From NCBI GenBank assembly GCA_013331575.1, contig DUGD01000090.1, forward strand, positions 4,147 through 13,899: a DNA stretch of 9,753 nucleotides, given 5' to 3'. The stretch is from Candidatus Woesearchaeota archaeon (GTDB lineage: Archaea; Nanobdellota; Nanobdellia; Woesearchaeales; UBA525). Below the pieces are notes generated by a model. It was not told where the DNA came from, searched no databases, and saw only the letters and a list, made by a program, of their open reading frames with translations. Positions 1-5,820 of the stretch are shown here, piece by piece. Within the stretch, counting starts at the first letter, position 1. The number at the start of each line of letters is the position of its first letter. Both the position numbers and the translations under genes were made by a program.

Positions 1-973
1 GCGGGATGATGCAGAACGAGCACGACCCCCAGCAGCCGCGGCCGATGATGACGGAGTTCACGAGCCCCCCCACCATATCTTCGACGAACGAGAGCTGCTT
101 GCTCACGGGGTGCACCTTGCGTTCGAACGGCAGGTCGTAGAGGAAATCCATCTCCGCTTCGGTGAGAGGGTGCGACGGACGGTTATGCAGGATCGCCCCC
201 TTGCCGCACCGCTCGTGGAACGCCCTGTCGGGCAATAGATACATGATGCGCGTCAAGAGCGCGAAACGATCCTTGTCCTCGACGCACTCCTCGTAGCTCG
301 GGAGCTCGATCGCGCCGTGCGCGCTCAACGAGAGGAACGCCGCCCCATCGATCGTCAAGAGGTCGAGCCCCTCCTTCACATCCGCGAACCGGGGTTCGTG
401 CGCGTCCATCGCGCGCAATCGTTCAAGCAATGTGAGGAGCGATCGCTCGGCGTTCCCGAACAAGAGCAGGTCCGCCTTCGTGTCGTGCAGCACGCCGCGG
501 CGCAGCGCGTTCTCTTTGTAGTCGAAATGCGTGCATCTGCGTATAGTCGCCTCGACCCCGCCGATAACCGTGAACGCTTTCGGGAAGAGACGCTTTATCG
601 CCTGCGTGTACACGATGAGCCCGTGCTCGGGAACGAGCACTCCCTCGCGCTTGCGGAGCATCGGCGTGTAGTTCGCGAGCATTGAATCGAGGAGCCCTGT
701 CGAGACGCAGAAGAAGTACTTCGGGCGCCCGCACGCCATGAACTCCGCATCGGTCTCGGGCTGCGCAACGATACCCACTGAATAGCCCTTCTTCTCGAGC
801 ATGCGCGCGAGCAGCGCGGTGCCGCTGAGCGGATGATCATAATAGGGATCGCCCGATATGAAGACCACGTCGAACTGCGAGAATGCGTTGTCGCGCCCGC
901 GCGCATCGTCGATGGATATGGGGAGGAACGGCACGCGTCCCGAGAAGAAGTATCTATTTAAAAATACGAGCAT
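1..973 (-). CDS. YgiQ-family (UPF0313) radical SAM protein, N-terminal part, cut by window edge
   Basis: I translated the minus strand by hand from ATG at 973. It gives 324 open codons running off the left edge, so only the N-terminal part is present. Recognisable YgiQ-family features come in order: PFLPIS near residues 15-20, ISGDPYYDHP (compare TGDAYVDHP in E. coli YgiQ, from recall), a central GGVEATIRR block, then EMDFLYDLPFER and KVHP, and finally the radical SAM cluster motif GRGCWGSCSFC with cysteines at residues 314, 318 and 321. The spacing CxxxCxxC is the one that binds the [4Fe-4S] cluster for S-adenosylmethionine cleavage. The family has a B12-binding-like N-terminal region and a radical SAM core; its substrate is not established. 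The ATG at 973 was chosen because the conserved region starts soon after it and the reading frame upstream runs into the divergent lgt-like gene. The missing C-terminal half lies outside the window. Confidence 0.9.
   Translation of the reverse strand, partial: MLVFLNRYFFSGRVPFLPISIDDARGRDNAFSQFDVVFISGDPYYDHPLSGTALLARMLEKKGYSVGIVAQPETDAEFMACGRPKYFFCVSTGLLDSMLANYTPMLRKREGVLVPEHGLIVYTQAIKRLFPKAFTVIGGVEATIRRCTHFDYKENALRRGVLHDTKADLLLFGNAERSLLTLLERLRAMDAHEPRFADVKEGLDLLTIDGAAFLSLSAHGAIELPSYEECVEDKDRFALLTRIMYLLPDRAFHERCGKGAILHNRPSHPLTEAEMDFLYDLPFERKVHPVSKQLSFVEDMVGGLVNSVIIGRGCWGSCSFCIIP
955..962 (+). promoter_or_regulatory. TATA-like box for the lgt-like gene
   Basis: TATTTAAA lies 58 nt upstream of the ATG at 1013. 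With the usual archaeal TATA-to-start-site spacing, transcription would begin near 980-985. That leaves a leader of about 30 nt that contains a Shine-Dalgarno-like GAGGT at 1002-1006, 6 nt before the ATG. The element sits inside the first codons of the divergent radical SAM gene. This is inferred from sequence only. Confidence 0.5.
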
Positions 974-1012
974 GGGAGAGATACGAACATGAAGGCAAAA
1001 TGAGGTAGCACG

Positions 1013-1825
1013 ATGTTCGACTTGCATTACGCACCGGAGAACTGGGGAGTGCGTCCAACGCTTTTCTCGCTCTTCGGCATCGACGTCCCGAGCTACGGAT
1101 TCTTCGTTGCGCTCGGCTTGATCGTCGGAGGATTATGGTATTGGCACGAGGCGCGTAAAGAGAAACAAGCAAATGAGAACACGTTCCTCATCGGCGTCGC
1201 CGCGATCATCGGCGGAGCGTTCGGCGCCAAACTCCTCGAGCTCATCATCAATCCTGCGTATGTCATCGCCCATTTCACCGATCCTGAAGCGCTGCTCTCC
1301 GGCCGTACCATCATCGGCGGATTGCTCGGCGGCTGGCTTGCGGTGCGTGCCGCAAAGCATTGGCTCGGGATAGAAGGACGGCGCGGCAACCTCTTCGCGC
1401 CCGCGGTCGCGCTCGGCGTTACCGTCGGCCGCATCGGCTGCTTCTTTCGCGGTTGCTGTTACGGCACCCCTACGAGTATGCCGTGGGGGGTGGATTTCGG
1501 CGATGGTATTGCGCGCCACCCAACCATGATCTACGAGGCGCTCTTCACGTTCGGGCTGTTCCTCTATCTGCTCCATCGCAAGCGAGGGCATCCTGCTCCC
1601 GGAGCGCTCTTCACCGAATTCCTCAATGGATATTTTACCTTCCGGTTCTTCGTCGAGTTCATCCGCGTCGAGCCGCAGTTCTGGGGTCTTAGTGTCTTCC
1701 AGTGGATATCGCTTGCCGCGCTTGCATTCATCAATTGGCAATCCATCAGGAGGTTGTTTTCGCCGCGAAATAAGTCCGACAAAGCAAACTATATAAGACG
1801 AAAGATAGGACAGAAGAGAAGATGA
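1013..1825 (+). CDS. lgt: Prolipoprotein diacylglyceryl transferase-like membrane protein (Lgt family, cysteine variant)
   Basis: A 270-residue multi-pass membrane protein, the usual length for Lgt. That enzyme moves a diacylglyceryl group from phosphatidylglycerol to the lipobox cysteine of exported lipoproteins. Hydrophobic segments lie near residues 26-43, 57-75, 98-113, 128-143, 172-187 and 222-241. The Lgt signature region is GRIGCFFRGCCYG (139-151), followed by RHPTMIYEAL (168-177). Compared with E. coli Lgt (from recall), R140 matches R143 and G151 matches G154; Y207, R211 and E215 match Y235, R239 and E243 with the same spacing. However, N146 is replaced by C143, E151 by C148, and H103 by an isoleucine. 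The CxxxxCC form is seen in many bacterial proteins annotated as Lgt. The start is supported by GAGGT 6 nt upstream. The C-terminal tail (251-270) is highly basic. Lgt is absent from most archaea, so the lipid donor and substrate here are unknown. Confidence 0.82.
   Translation: MFDLHYAPENWGVRPTLFSLFGIDVPSYGFFVALGLIVGGLWYWHEARKEKQANENTFLIGVAAIIGGAFGAKLLELIINPAYVIAHFTDPEALLSGRTIIGGLLGGWLAVRAAKHWLGIEGRRGNLFAPAVALGVTVGRIGCFFRGCCYGTPTSMPWGVDFGDGIARHPTMIYEALFTFGLFLYLLHRKRGHPAPGALFTEFLNGYFTFRFFVEFIRVEPQFWGLSVFQWISLAALAFINWQSIRRLFSPRNKSDKANYIRRKIGQKRR
1790..1797 (+). promoter_or_regulatory. TATA box for the pair of small membrane proteins
   Basis: TATATAAG preceded by an A-rich stretch (AAAGCAAAC) resembles a BRE plus TATA box. 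It overlaps the 3' end of the lgt-like gene. The predicted transcription start is near 1818-1822, about 28 nt upstream of the GTG at 1848. Confidence 0.55.
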
Positions 1826-1847
1826 TGCCTGCGATAACGGCATAACT

Positions 1848-2369
1848 GTGAACGATATGGCAGTACAAAACAAGGCAGCGACCGCGAACGGCCCCGATAT
1901 CATCACCATAAAGGATCTCCTCTCCATCTGGAGAAACGATAATTATTACAACGGCGTTACCAAACGCAAGACCTTCGATGTCGTACTCGGGACGGTATGG
2001 ACTATCGCAACCATATTCCTGCAGATGACGAGCATGAGTGCAGCATATGAACTTAAGAATGCGTACGGACGGCACTGGTTCGATCTCATCATTCCATTCG
2101 CACTGTTCATCATATGGGGATTAGCGATTATCCTGTCCGGTATCGGGCGGCGCAAGTATCTCTTGATGGGTCTCTTGTTCATCCCCGCATTCGGACTCTT
2201 ATTCTTCGGCACATGCCTACTGACGCTCTCCGCGAATGCAGTTGCGGGAGGCTATCTCATCGATCTGGGCGGTGGACCGTCGGTGACGATCGCTATAATC
2301 GCAGTCAGTCTGATCAGCCTCGGCATCCTCATATATGGCATCTCAAAATCCATACAACGAGAGAACTGA
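1848..2369 (+). CDS. Small multi-pass membrane protein, paralog of the next gene
   Basis: No known family was recognised. From the GTG at 1848 it has 173 residues; an ATG at 1857 (170 residues) is an equally possible start, and neither has a clear ribosome binding site. A polar N-terminus of about 43 residues precedes four likely membrane segments near 44-60, 79-98, 104-127 and 145-164. Two motifs recur in the neighbouring protein: NDNYYNGVTKRKTFD (30-44), just before the first membrane segment, and GRRKYLLMGLLFIPA (100-114) in the loop into the third. The N-terminal motif probably faces the cytoplasm, given its basic residues (positive-inside rule, inferred). Its stop lies 4 nt before the next start, so the two are probably co-transcribed from the TATA box at 1790-1797. 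Confidence 0.75.
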   Translation: MNDMAVQNKAATANGPDIITIKDLLSIWRNDNYYNGVTKRKTFDVVLGTVWTIATIFLQMTSMSAAYELKNAYGRHWFDLIIPFALFIIWGLAIILSGIGRRKYLLMGLLFIPAFGLLFFGTCLLTLSANAVAGGYLIDLGGGPSVTIAIIAVSLISLGILIYGISKSIQREN

Positions 2370-2373
2370 CCGC

Positions 2374-2751
2374 ATGCCCGACGAGAAGAGCGCGTTCAAA
2401 GGGTTCTTCACCTTCAAGAATAACAAGGACTACTACGGAGCCAATACTGGGCGGAAAGTCGTCGATTTCTTGTTCGGTTTCTGCGTGAGCGTCATCGGAT
2501 TCGTATTGAACATACTGATTATGATCGCGGGACAGACTGTGCCTTACAACAGCGGCGTGCAGAGCATAATCACGGTCGCTTCGATGATCAATTACGGCCT
2601 CTCAAGCGCAGTATGGATAGTGGCGCTCATCGCAGCGATCATCGGAAGGAGAAAATACTTGATCATAGGCCTACTCGTCATCCCGGCACTCTTGCTCATG
2701 CTCTTCGGCGCATGCCTGATCATCCTCGCAGGGATTGGGATAGGCTACTAA
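2374..2751 (+). CDS. Small membrane protein, tandem paralog of the preceding gene
   Basis: A 125-residue protein with a charged N-terminus and three likely membrane segments near 31-53, 66-90 and 96-124. NNKDYYGANTGRKVVD (16-31) lines up with the upstream protein as N..YY...T.RK..D, and GRRKYLIIGLLVIPA (91-105) matches GRRKYLLMGLLFIPA. It lacks the fourth C-terminal membrane segment of its neighbour and ends shortly after the GACLIILAG stretch. The reading frame stays open upstream to an ATG at 2335, but that start would overlap the previous gene by 35 nt. ATG 2374, four bases after the previous stop, fits an operon better and puts the conserved motif close to the N-terminus as in the paralog. 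Function unknown. Confidence 0.78.
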   Translation: MPDEKSAFKGFFTFKNNKDYYGANTGRKVVDFLFGFCVSVIGFVLNILIMIAGQTVPYNSGVQSIITVASMINYGLSSAVWIVALIAAIIGRRKYLIIGLLVIPALLLMLFGACLIILAGIGIGY

Positions 2752-2791
2752 TCTCCGGCATCAGACACCATCAGCAGCATTCTGGACAGGA

Positions 2792-2799
2792 TATTTAAG
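2792..2799 (+). promoter_or_regulatory. TATA box for the acyltransferase gene (leaderless)
   Basis: TATTTAAG begins 30 nt upstream of ATG 2822. At normal archaeal spacing transcription would start at or within a few bases of the ATG, so the mRNA is probably leaderless. No Shine-Dalgarno sequence is visible before the ATG. Confidence 0.6.
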
Positions 2800-2821
2800 C
2801 AGTGAACCACTCCCTCTATCA

Positions 2822-3724
2822 ATGAGATCGCTGCACCACACTGGTCTGGGCATCATACGCATACTCGTGCAGAACACCACTGACAGAGTAGACGTGCATC
2901 ATATCGACGCAATCGAACGGCATCCGCGCACGCTATACATCTCGAACCATATGGATATTGTACGCGAAGCGGCCATCATCAATTATGCGCTCGCGCAAAA
3001 CGATCTCCCATTAGCGCATCTCGCCGCGGGCGATAACCTCTTCAAGAACAGGATCATACGGCCGCTCCTCGCATTGCAACCGTTGTTCCCGGTGCCGCGC
3101 GGCAAAGGGCAGGGGCTCGCTATCGCCGCGGCGGTCGAGGCGCAGCTGTCGCAGGGCAATCACACATGGGTCGCGCAGGGACCGGGCCGCAGCAGAAGCG
3201 GACGTATCGAGACGCACCCCAATCTCCTCATCAATCTCGCCGCCGCACACGGCACCAGTATCGCGGAGTATCTCGCAGCGACGAACGTCGTCCCTGTGTC
3301 GGTGTCGGCGGAATACGAACCGGCCGCGAAACAGATGGCATATCTCGCAGCAGGAAAAACAAAGAGCAAGGTAGATGATCTGTCAGCGTGCGCAAGCGGC
3401 ATCTTCGGATCGAAAGGCCGCATCAGCATAGCGTTCATGCCGCGGATTAGACACGCCGATTCGGCGCTCGAAGCGAGCGCTGCGGTGGACAAGGCTATCA
3501 TCGGCGGCTACGAGCTATACCCGACGCACATAGCGGCCTACAAAGAACGCTCTCGTGTGCCGATCGAAGAATGGAGCACATATCCCGTCGACACGAGAGC
3601 GCTCGATGACGCGTATATAGTCGAACAAGTGCGCAATCTTCCGGCAGCCGTCGCGCCGCATCTCGTTATGCGCTACGCGATGCCCGTCTTGCAGAAAAAA
3701 CAGGACTGTGGATCAAAAAGATGA
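2822..3724 (+). CDS. PlsC-like glycerolipid acyltransferase superfamily protein
   Basis: A 300-residue protein resembling the 1-acyl-glycerol-3-phosphate acyltransferase superfamily, closest to the branch with NHRDIV common in Bacteroidetes (recalled, not searched). Motifs in order: YISNHMDIVREAAI (39-52), the acyltransferase block I region; AAGDNLF (68-74); LFPVPRGKGQG (88-98), the substrate-binding arginine region; and WVAQGPGRSRSGRI (116-129), which replaces the usual EGTRS block. The catalytic histidine would be H43. The classical HX4D is absent: H43 is followed by D45 and E49. No clear membrane segment is seen. The ATG at 2822 is supported by a TATA box 30 nt upstream. In this family the enzyme moves an acyl chain onto a lysophospholipid or similar acceptor; archaeal core lipids are ether-linked, so the real acceptor here is unknown. 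Confidence 0.72.
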   Translation: MRSLHHTGLGIIRILVQNTTDRVDVHHIDAIERHPRTLYISNHMDIVREAAIINYALAQNDLPLAHLAAGDNLFKNRIIRPLLALQPLFPVPRGKGQGLAIAAAVEAQLSQGNHTWVAQGPGRSRSGRIETHPNLLINLAAAHGTSIAEYLAATNVVPVSVSAEYEPAAKQMAYLAAGKTKSKVDDLSACASGIFGSKGRISIAFMPRIRHADSALEASAAVDKAIIGGYELYPTHIAAYKERSRVPIEEWSTYPVDTRALDDAYIVEQVRNLPAAVAPHLVMRYAMPVLQKKQDCGSKR

Positions 3725-3777
3725 AGACCGGATACGTTCCGAAAGGCGAATATTCTCCGGATTCATCATCGAGACTC

Positions 3778-3785
3778 AATTAAAC
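3778..3785 (+). promoter_or_regulatory. Weak TATA-like element for the TctA-like gene
   Basis: AATTAAAC begins 30 nt before ATG 3808, the same spacing as at the neighbouring leaderless genes. It is a weaker match than the others. The 83-nt gap between the acyltransferase and this gene holds no other recognisable feature. Confidence 0.4.
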
Positions 3786-3807
3786 GCGAGAACGACTTCT
3801 CGAGAGC

Positions 3808-5010
3808 ATGTACTTGAGCGCGTATATCGGCCTCATCATCGCCACCATCATCGGCGTGGCGTTCGGAGTAGTGACCGGCCTCGCGCCCGGAGTGCATATC
3901 AATCTCGTGAGCGCGATACTGCTATCACTCGCACCACTCATCGCGGAGCATACATCACTTCTCAATGTCTGCGCGCTCATCATGGCGATGTCCGTGACGC
4001 ACACGTTCCTCGACACGATACCGAGTATATTCCTCGGCGCTCCCGACGATGATAAGGCGATGGGCGTCTTGCCCGGACACCGCTACCTGCTGCGCGGGAA
4101 CGGCATGATGGCGGTGAAACTCTGCGTTATCGGAGGATTGCTCGGCGCGATACTGTCGACGGTATTGTTCGTCCCGATCGGCCTGGCCCTCAAGCTCACG
4201 TACACCTACGGGCGACCGTACCTGTTCTGGATGCTTGCCGCGATAGTCGTCTTCACCGTTCTCAAGGACAAGAAAATGGCTCTCGCAGCAGCAGTCTTCT
4301 GCATCAGCGGCGCGCTCGGGCTCGTCGTGCTGCGGCTCCCGTTGCGCGATCCGCTCCTGCCGCTCCTCTCCGGCATGTTCGGCGTCGCGACATTGCTCTA
4401 CAGCATCAATGAGCACCAGTCGATACCGCCGCAGAAAGAGTTGTGTTATACGGAACTCGACATCGAGAAGACTGCGAGCGGCACCGTGCGCGGCGTGTTC
4501 GCAGGGATGATAACAGCGCTCCTCCCCGGCGTGAGCGCGAGCGCGGCGAGCGCCGCCGTGTCGCAAGGCGGCCGCTTGGGTGACCACGGCTTCCTCGTGC
4601 TGCTCGGATCCTTGGGTAGCGCGAGCTTCATCCTGTCGCTCGCATCGTTCTGGTATTTCGAGAAGGCACGCAACGGTGCGATGGCGGTGATAACTGAGTT
4701 GAGCGCAATAGAGCCATCGACGATAATCCTTCTGCTCTCAACAGGGCTTGTCGCCGCAGGTGTGGCGTCGATGCTCGCGCTCCTCATGGGGCGGAGCGCC
4801 GCGCGGTGGCTCCCGAAGATACCGTACCGAGGGACGTGCATCGGAGTCATCATCTTCGTCGCATCCCTCGTGCTCGTTCGCAGCGGCTGGCTCGGCCTCG
4901 CGGTGCTCATCACGAGCACGGCCGTCGGGTTGATCCCCGCCGCCGCCAAGACCGCGCGAGCGCAGGCGATGGGATGCCTATTGCTGCCCATTCTTGTGAT
5001 GCTGTGGTAG
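3808..5010 (+). CDS. TctA-like membrane permease (COG1784-type, archaeal)
   Basis: A 400-residue, very hydrophobic protein with roughly ten membrane segments. It resembles the TctA (DUF112) permease family; archaeal members form a shorter group often listed as COG1784. The first half carries GLAPGVHINLVSAILL (24-39) and DTIPSIFLGAPDDDKAMGVL (69-88), followed by PGHRYLLRGNG (89-99). The second half repeats the first motif as GMITALLPGVSASAASAAV (233-251), consistent with the internal duplication known for TctA. A polar stretch near 200-225 separates the halves. Bacterial TctA is the large subunit of a tripartite tricarboxylate transporter and works with TctB and a periplasmic TctC; neither is encoded in this window, so the archaeal protein probably acts alone or on another substrate. 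The ATG at 3808 starts right before the first membrane segment. Confidence 0.8.
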   Translation: MYLSAYIGLIIATIIGVAFGVVTGLAPGVHINLVSAILLSLAPLIAEHTSLLNVCALIMAMSVTHTFLDTIPSIFLGAPDDDKAMGVLPGHRYLLRGNGMMAVKLCVIGGLLGAILSTVLFVPIGLALKLTYTYGRPYLFWMLAAIVVFTVLKDKKMALAAAVFCISGALGLVVLRLPLRDPLLPLLSGMFGVATLLYSINEHQSIPPQKELCYTELDIEKTASGTVRGVFAGMITALLPGVSASAASAAVSQGGRLGDHGFLVLLGSLGSASFILSLASFWYFEKARNGAMAVITELSAIEPSTIILLLSTGLVAAGVASMLALLMGRSAARWLPKIPYRGTCIGVIIFVASLVLVRSGWLGLAVLITSTAVGLIPAAAKTARAQAMGCLLLPILVMLW

Positions 5011-5030
5011 GATATAAAGCAAAAGAAACC

Positions 5031-5037
5031 TATAAAA
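5031..5037 (+). promoter_or_regulatory. TATA box with A-rich BRE for the orphan gene (leaderless)
   Basis: TATAAAA preceded by AAAAGAAACC begins exactly 30 nt before ATG 5061. It is the clearest promoter in the window. No ribosome binding site lies between it and the ATG. Confidence 0.68.
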
Positions 5038-5060
5038 CCCCAACAAGACTTCCGACGGCA

Positions 5061-5567
5061 ATGGTAAAACTCCCACAACTCTATGAAGTCTCAATGTTTC
5101 CTGCAGTCGTACCTACCGTGCGCGATTCGAAACCGAAAACCCCGCCCGCAGAAGACGCATTCGCAGACCTGCGTAGCCGCATCCGCGGATGGCAAAGCCC
5201 GTCAAAACAGACAGTGAACGGGAAGACTACATTGCATTTCTGTAGTACGTATCAAGAAAGACAAGACGGCGATGTGTACTGGCGCCACAATCATACCATC
5301 GGTATCGACTCTCTCGTCGAGTACGCGAAAGGCGATGTTGTCGAGTTCGCGACCGAGCACCCTGATAAAGAGAACAGCCCCAACATCTGGGATGGATGCA
5401 AGCATTATTCCGATACGACGACTGAACGCTACGTAGTCCACACCTCGAAGGATCAATTCTTCCAGAACGCGAAAGGCGAGGTGCAATTCAACCGCGAATA
5501 TCTTCTCCGCAAAATTGAGAAGAAGGATGTGAACGTCCAGATTGTCGGCCTCTGCATCCACACGTGA
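5061..5567 (+). CDS. Hypothetical soluble protein, 168 residues
   Basis: No family was recognised. The frame is open further upstream, overlapping the TctA-like gene, but ATG 5061 is chosen because of the strong TATA box 30 nt before it. No signal peptide or membrane segment is visible, so it is probably cytoplasmic. The N-terminal 50 residues are proline- and charge-rich (VRDSKPKTPPAEDAFADL, 20-37). The rest looks like a compact mixed alpha/beta domain rich in aromatic residues and histidines, with stretches such as YWRHNHTIGIDSLVEY (73-88), FATEHPDKENSPNIWDGC (96-113) and FNREYLLRKI (143-152). Cysteines at 61, 113 and 165 show no metal-binding spacing. Transcription probably ends in the T-rich tract about 25 nt after the stop codon. 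Confidence 0.72.
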   Translation: MVKLPQLYEVSMFPAVVPTVRDSKPKTPPAEDAFADLRSRIRGWQSPSKQTVNGKTTLHFCSTYQERQDGDVYWRHNHTIGIDSLVEYAKGDVVEFATEHPDKENSPNIWDGCKHYSDTTTERYVVHTSKDQFFQNAKGEVQFNREYLLRKIEKKDVNVQIVGLCIHT

Positions 5568-5590
5568 GACTGCGGCAGTTCAGCAATCAA

Positions 5591-5611
5591 CTTTTCTTTT
5601 TGTTTCTCTTT
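5591..5611 (+). terminator. T-rich tract, likely archaeal transcription terminator
   Basis: A 20-nt pyrimidine tract of mostly T (CTTTTCTTTTTGTTTCTCTT) starts 24 nt after the stop of the orphan gene. Archaeal RNA polymerase terminates at such oligo-T runs without needing a hairpin. No other comparable T run was noticed in the window. Confidence 0.6.
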
Positions 5612-5642
5612 CGCTGCGGCGGAAGTACTCTCGATTTGTCTC

Positions 5643-5680
5643 GCCGCTCGCAGGAGTTTCCTCGGGAAACTACTCGCGGC
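5643..5680. repeat. Inverted repeat / stem-loop in the gap before tyrS
   Basis: AGTTTCC (5655-5661) pairs perfectly with GGAAACT (5665-5671) over a TCG loop. An outer pair, GCCGC (5643-5647) with GCGGC (5676-5680), closes the structure after an internal loop. It lies downstream of the T-rich tract and about 110 nt before the tyrS promoter. The rest of this 253-nt gap (5568-5820) shows no convincing gene. Confidence 0.5.
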
Positions 5681-5790
5681 TCAGGCTACACGCCAAGGCA
5701 GCGACGACACTCGACGAAACCACTAAGAATGTGATTAAGACAGTAGCGACTATGCAATAATGTCCTGTTCTTTCGCGTTCCACCGCAACC

Positions 5791-5798
5791 CATAAAAA
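5791..5798 (+). promoter_or_regulatory. TATA-like box for tyrS (leaderless)
   Basis: CATAAAAA preceded by CGCAACC begins 30 nt before ATG 5821. No Shine-Dalgarno sequence is present. The AACC-ATAAAA arrangement resembles the elements at 5031 and 8762. Confidence 0.58.
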
Positions 5799-5820
5799 CT
5801 CTCCGTGAATAGTGTCTGCT

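Noticed and set aside
1133..1927. 264-codon minus-strand open frame opposite the lgt-like gene
   Set aside because: It lies almost entirely antisense to a gene with clear family motifs, and its translation is low-complexity and charge-rich with no recognisable domain.
2335..2373. Longer start of the second small membrane protein at ATG 2335
   Set aside because: It would overlap the preceding paralog by 35 nt. ATG 2374 gives an N-terminus comparable to the paralog and normal operon spacing.
3955..4587. 210-codon minus-strand open frame within the TctA-like gene
   Set aside because: Antisense shadow in GC-rich coding sequence; composition is Arg/Glu/His-rich with no membrane or domain pattern.
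5542..5760. 72-codon plus-strand ORF between the orphan gene and tyrS
   Set aside because: Overlaps the end of the orphan gene and runs through the T-rich terminator and the stem-loop; the translation is Ser/Arg-rich without a protein-like pattern.
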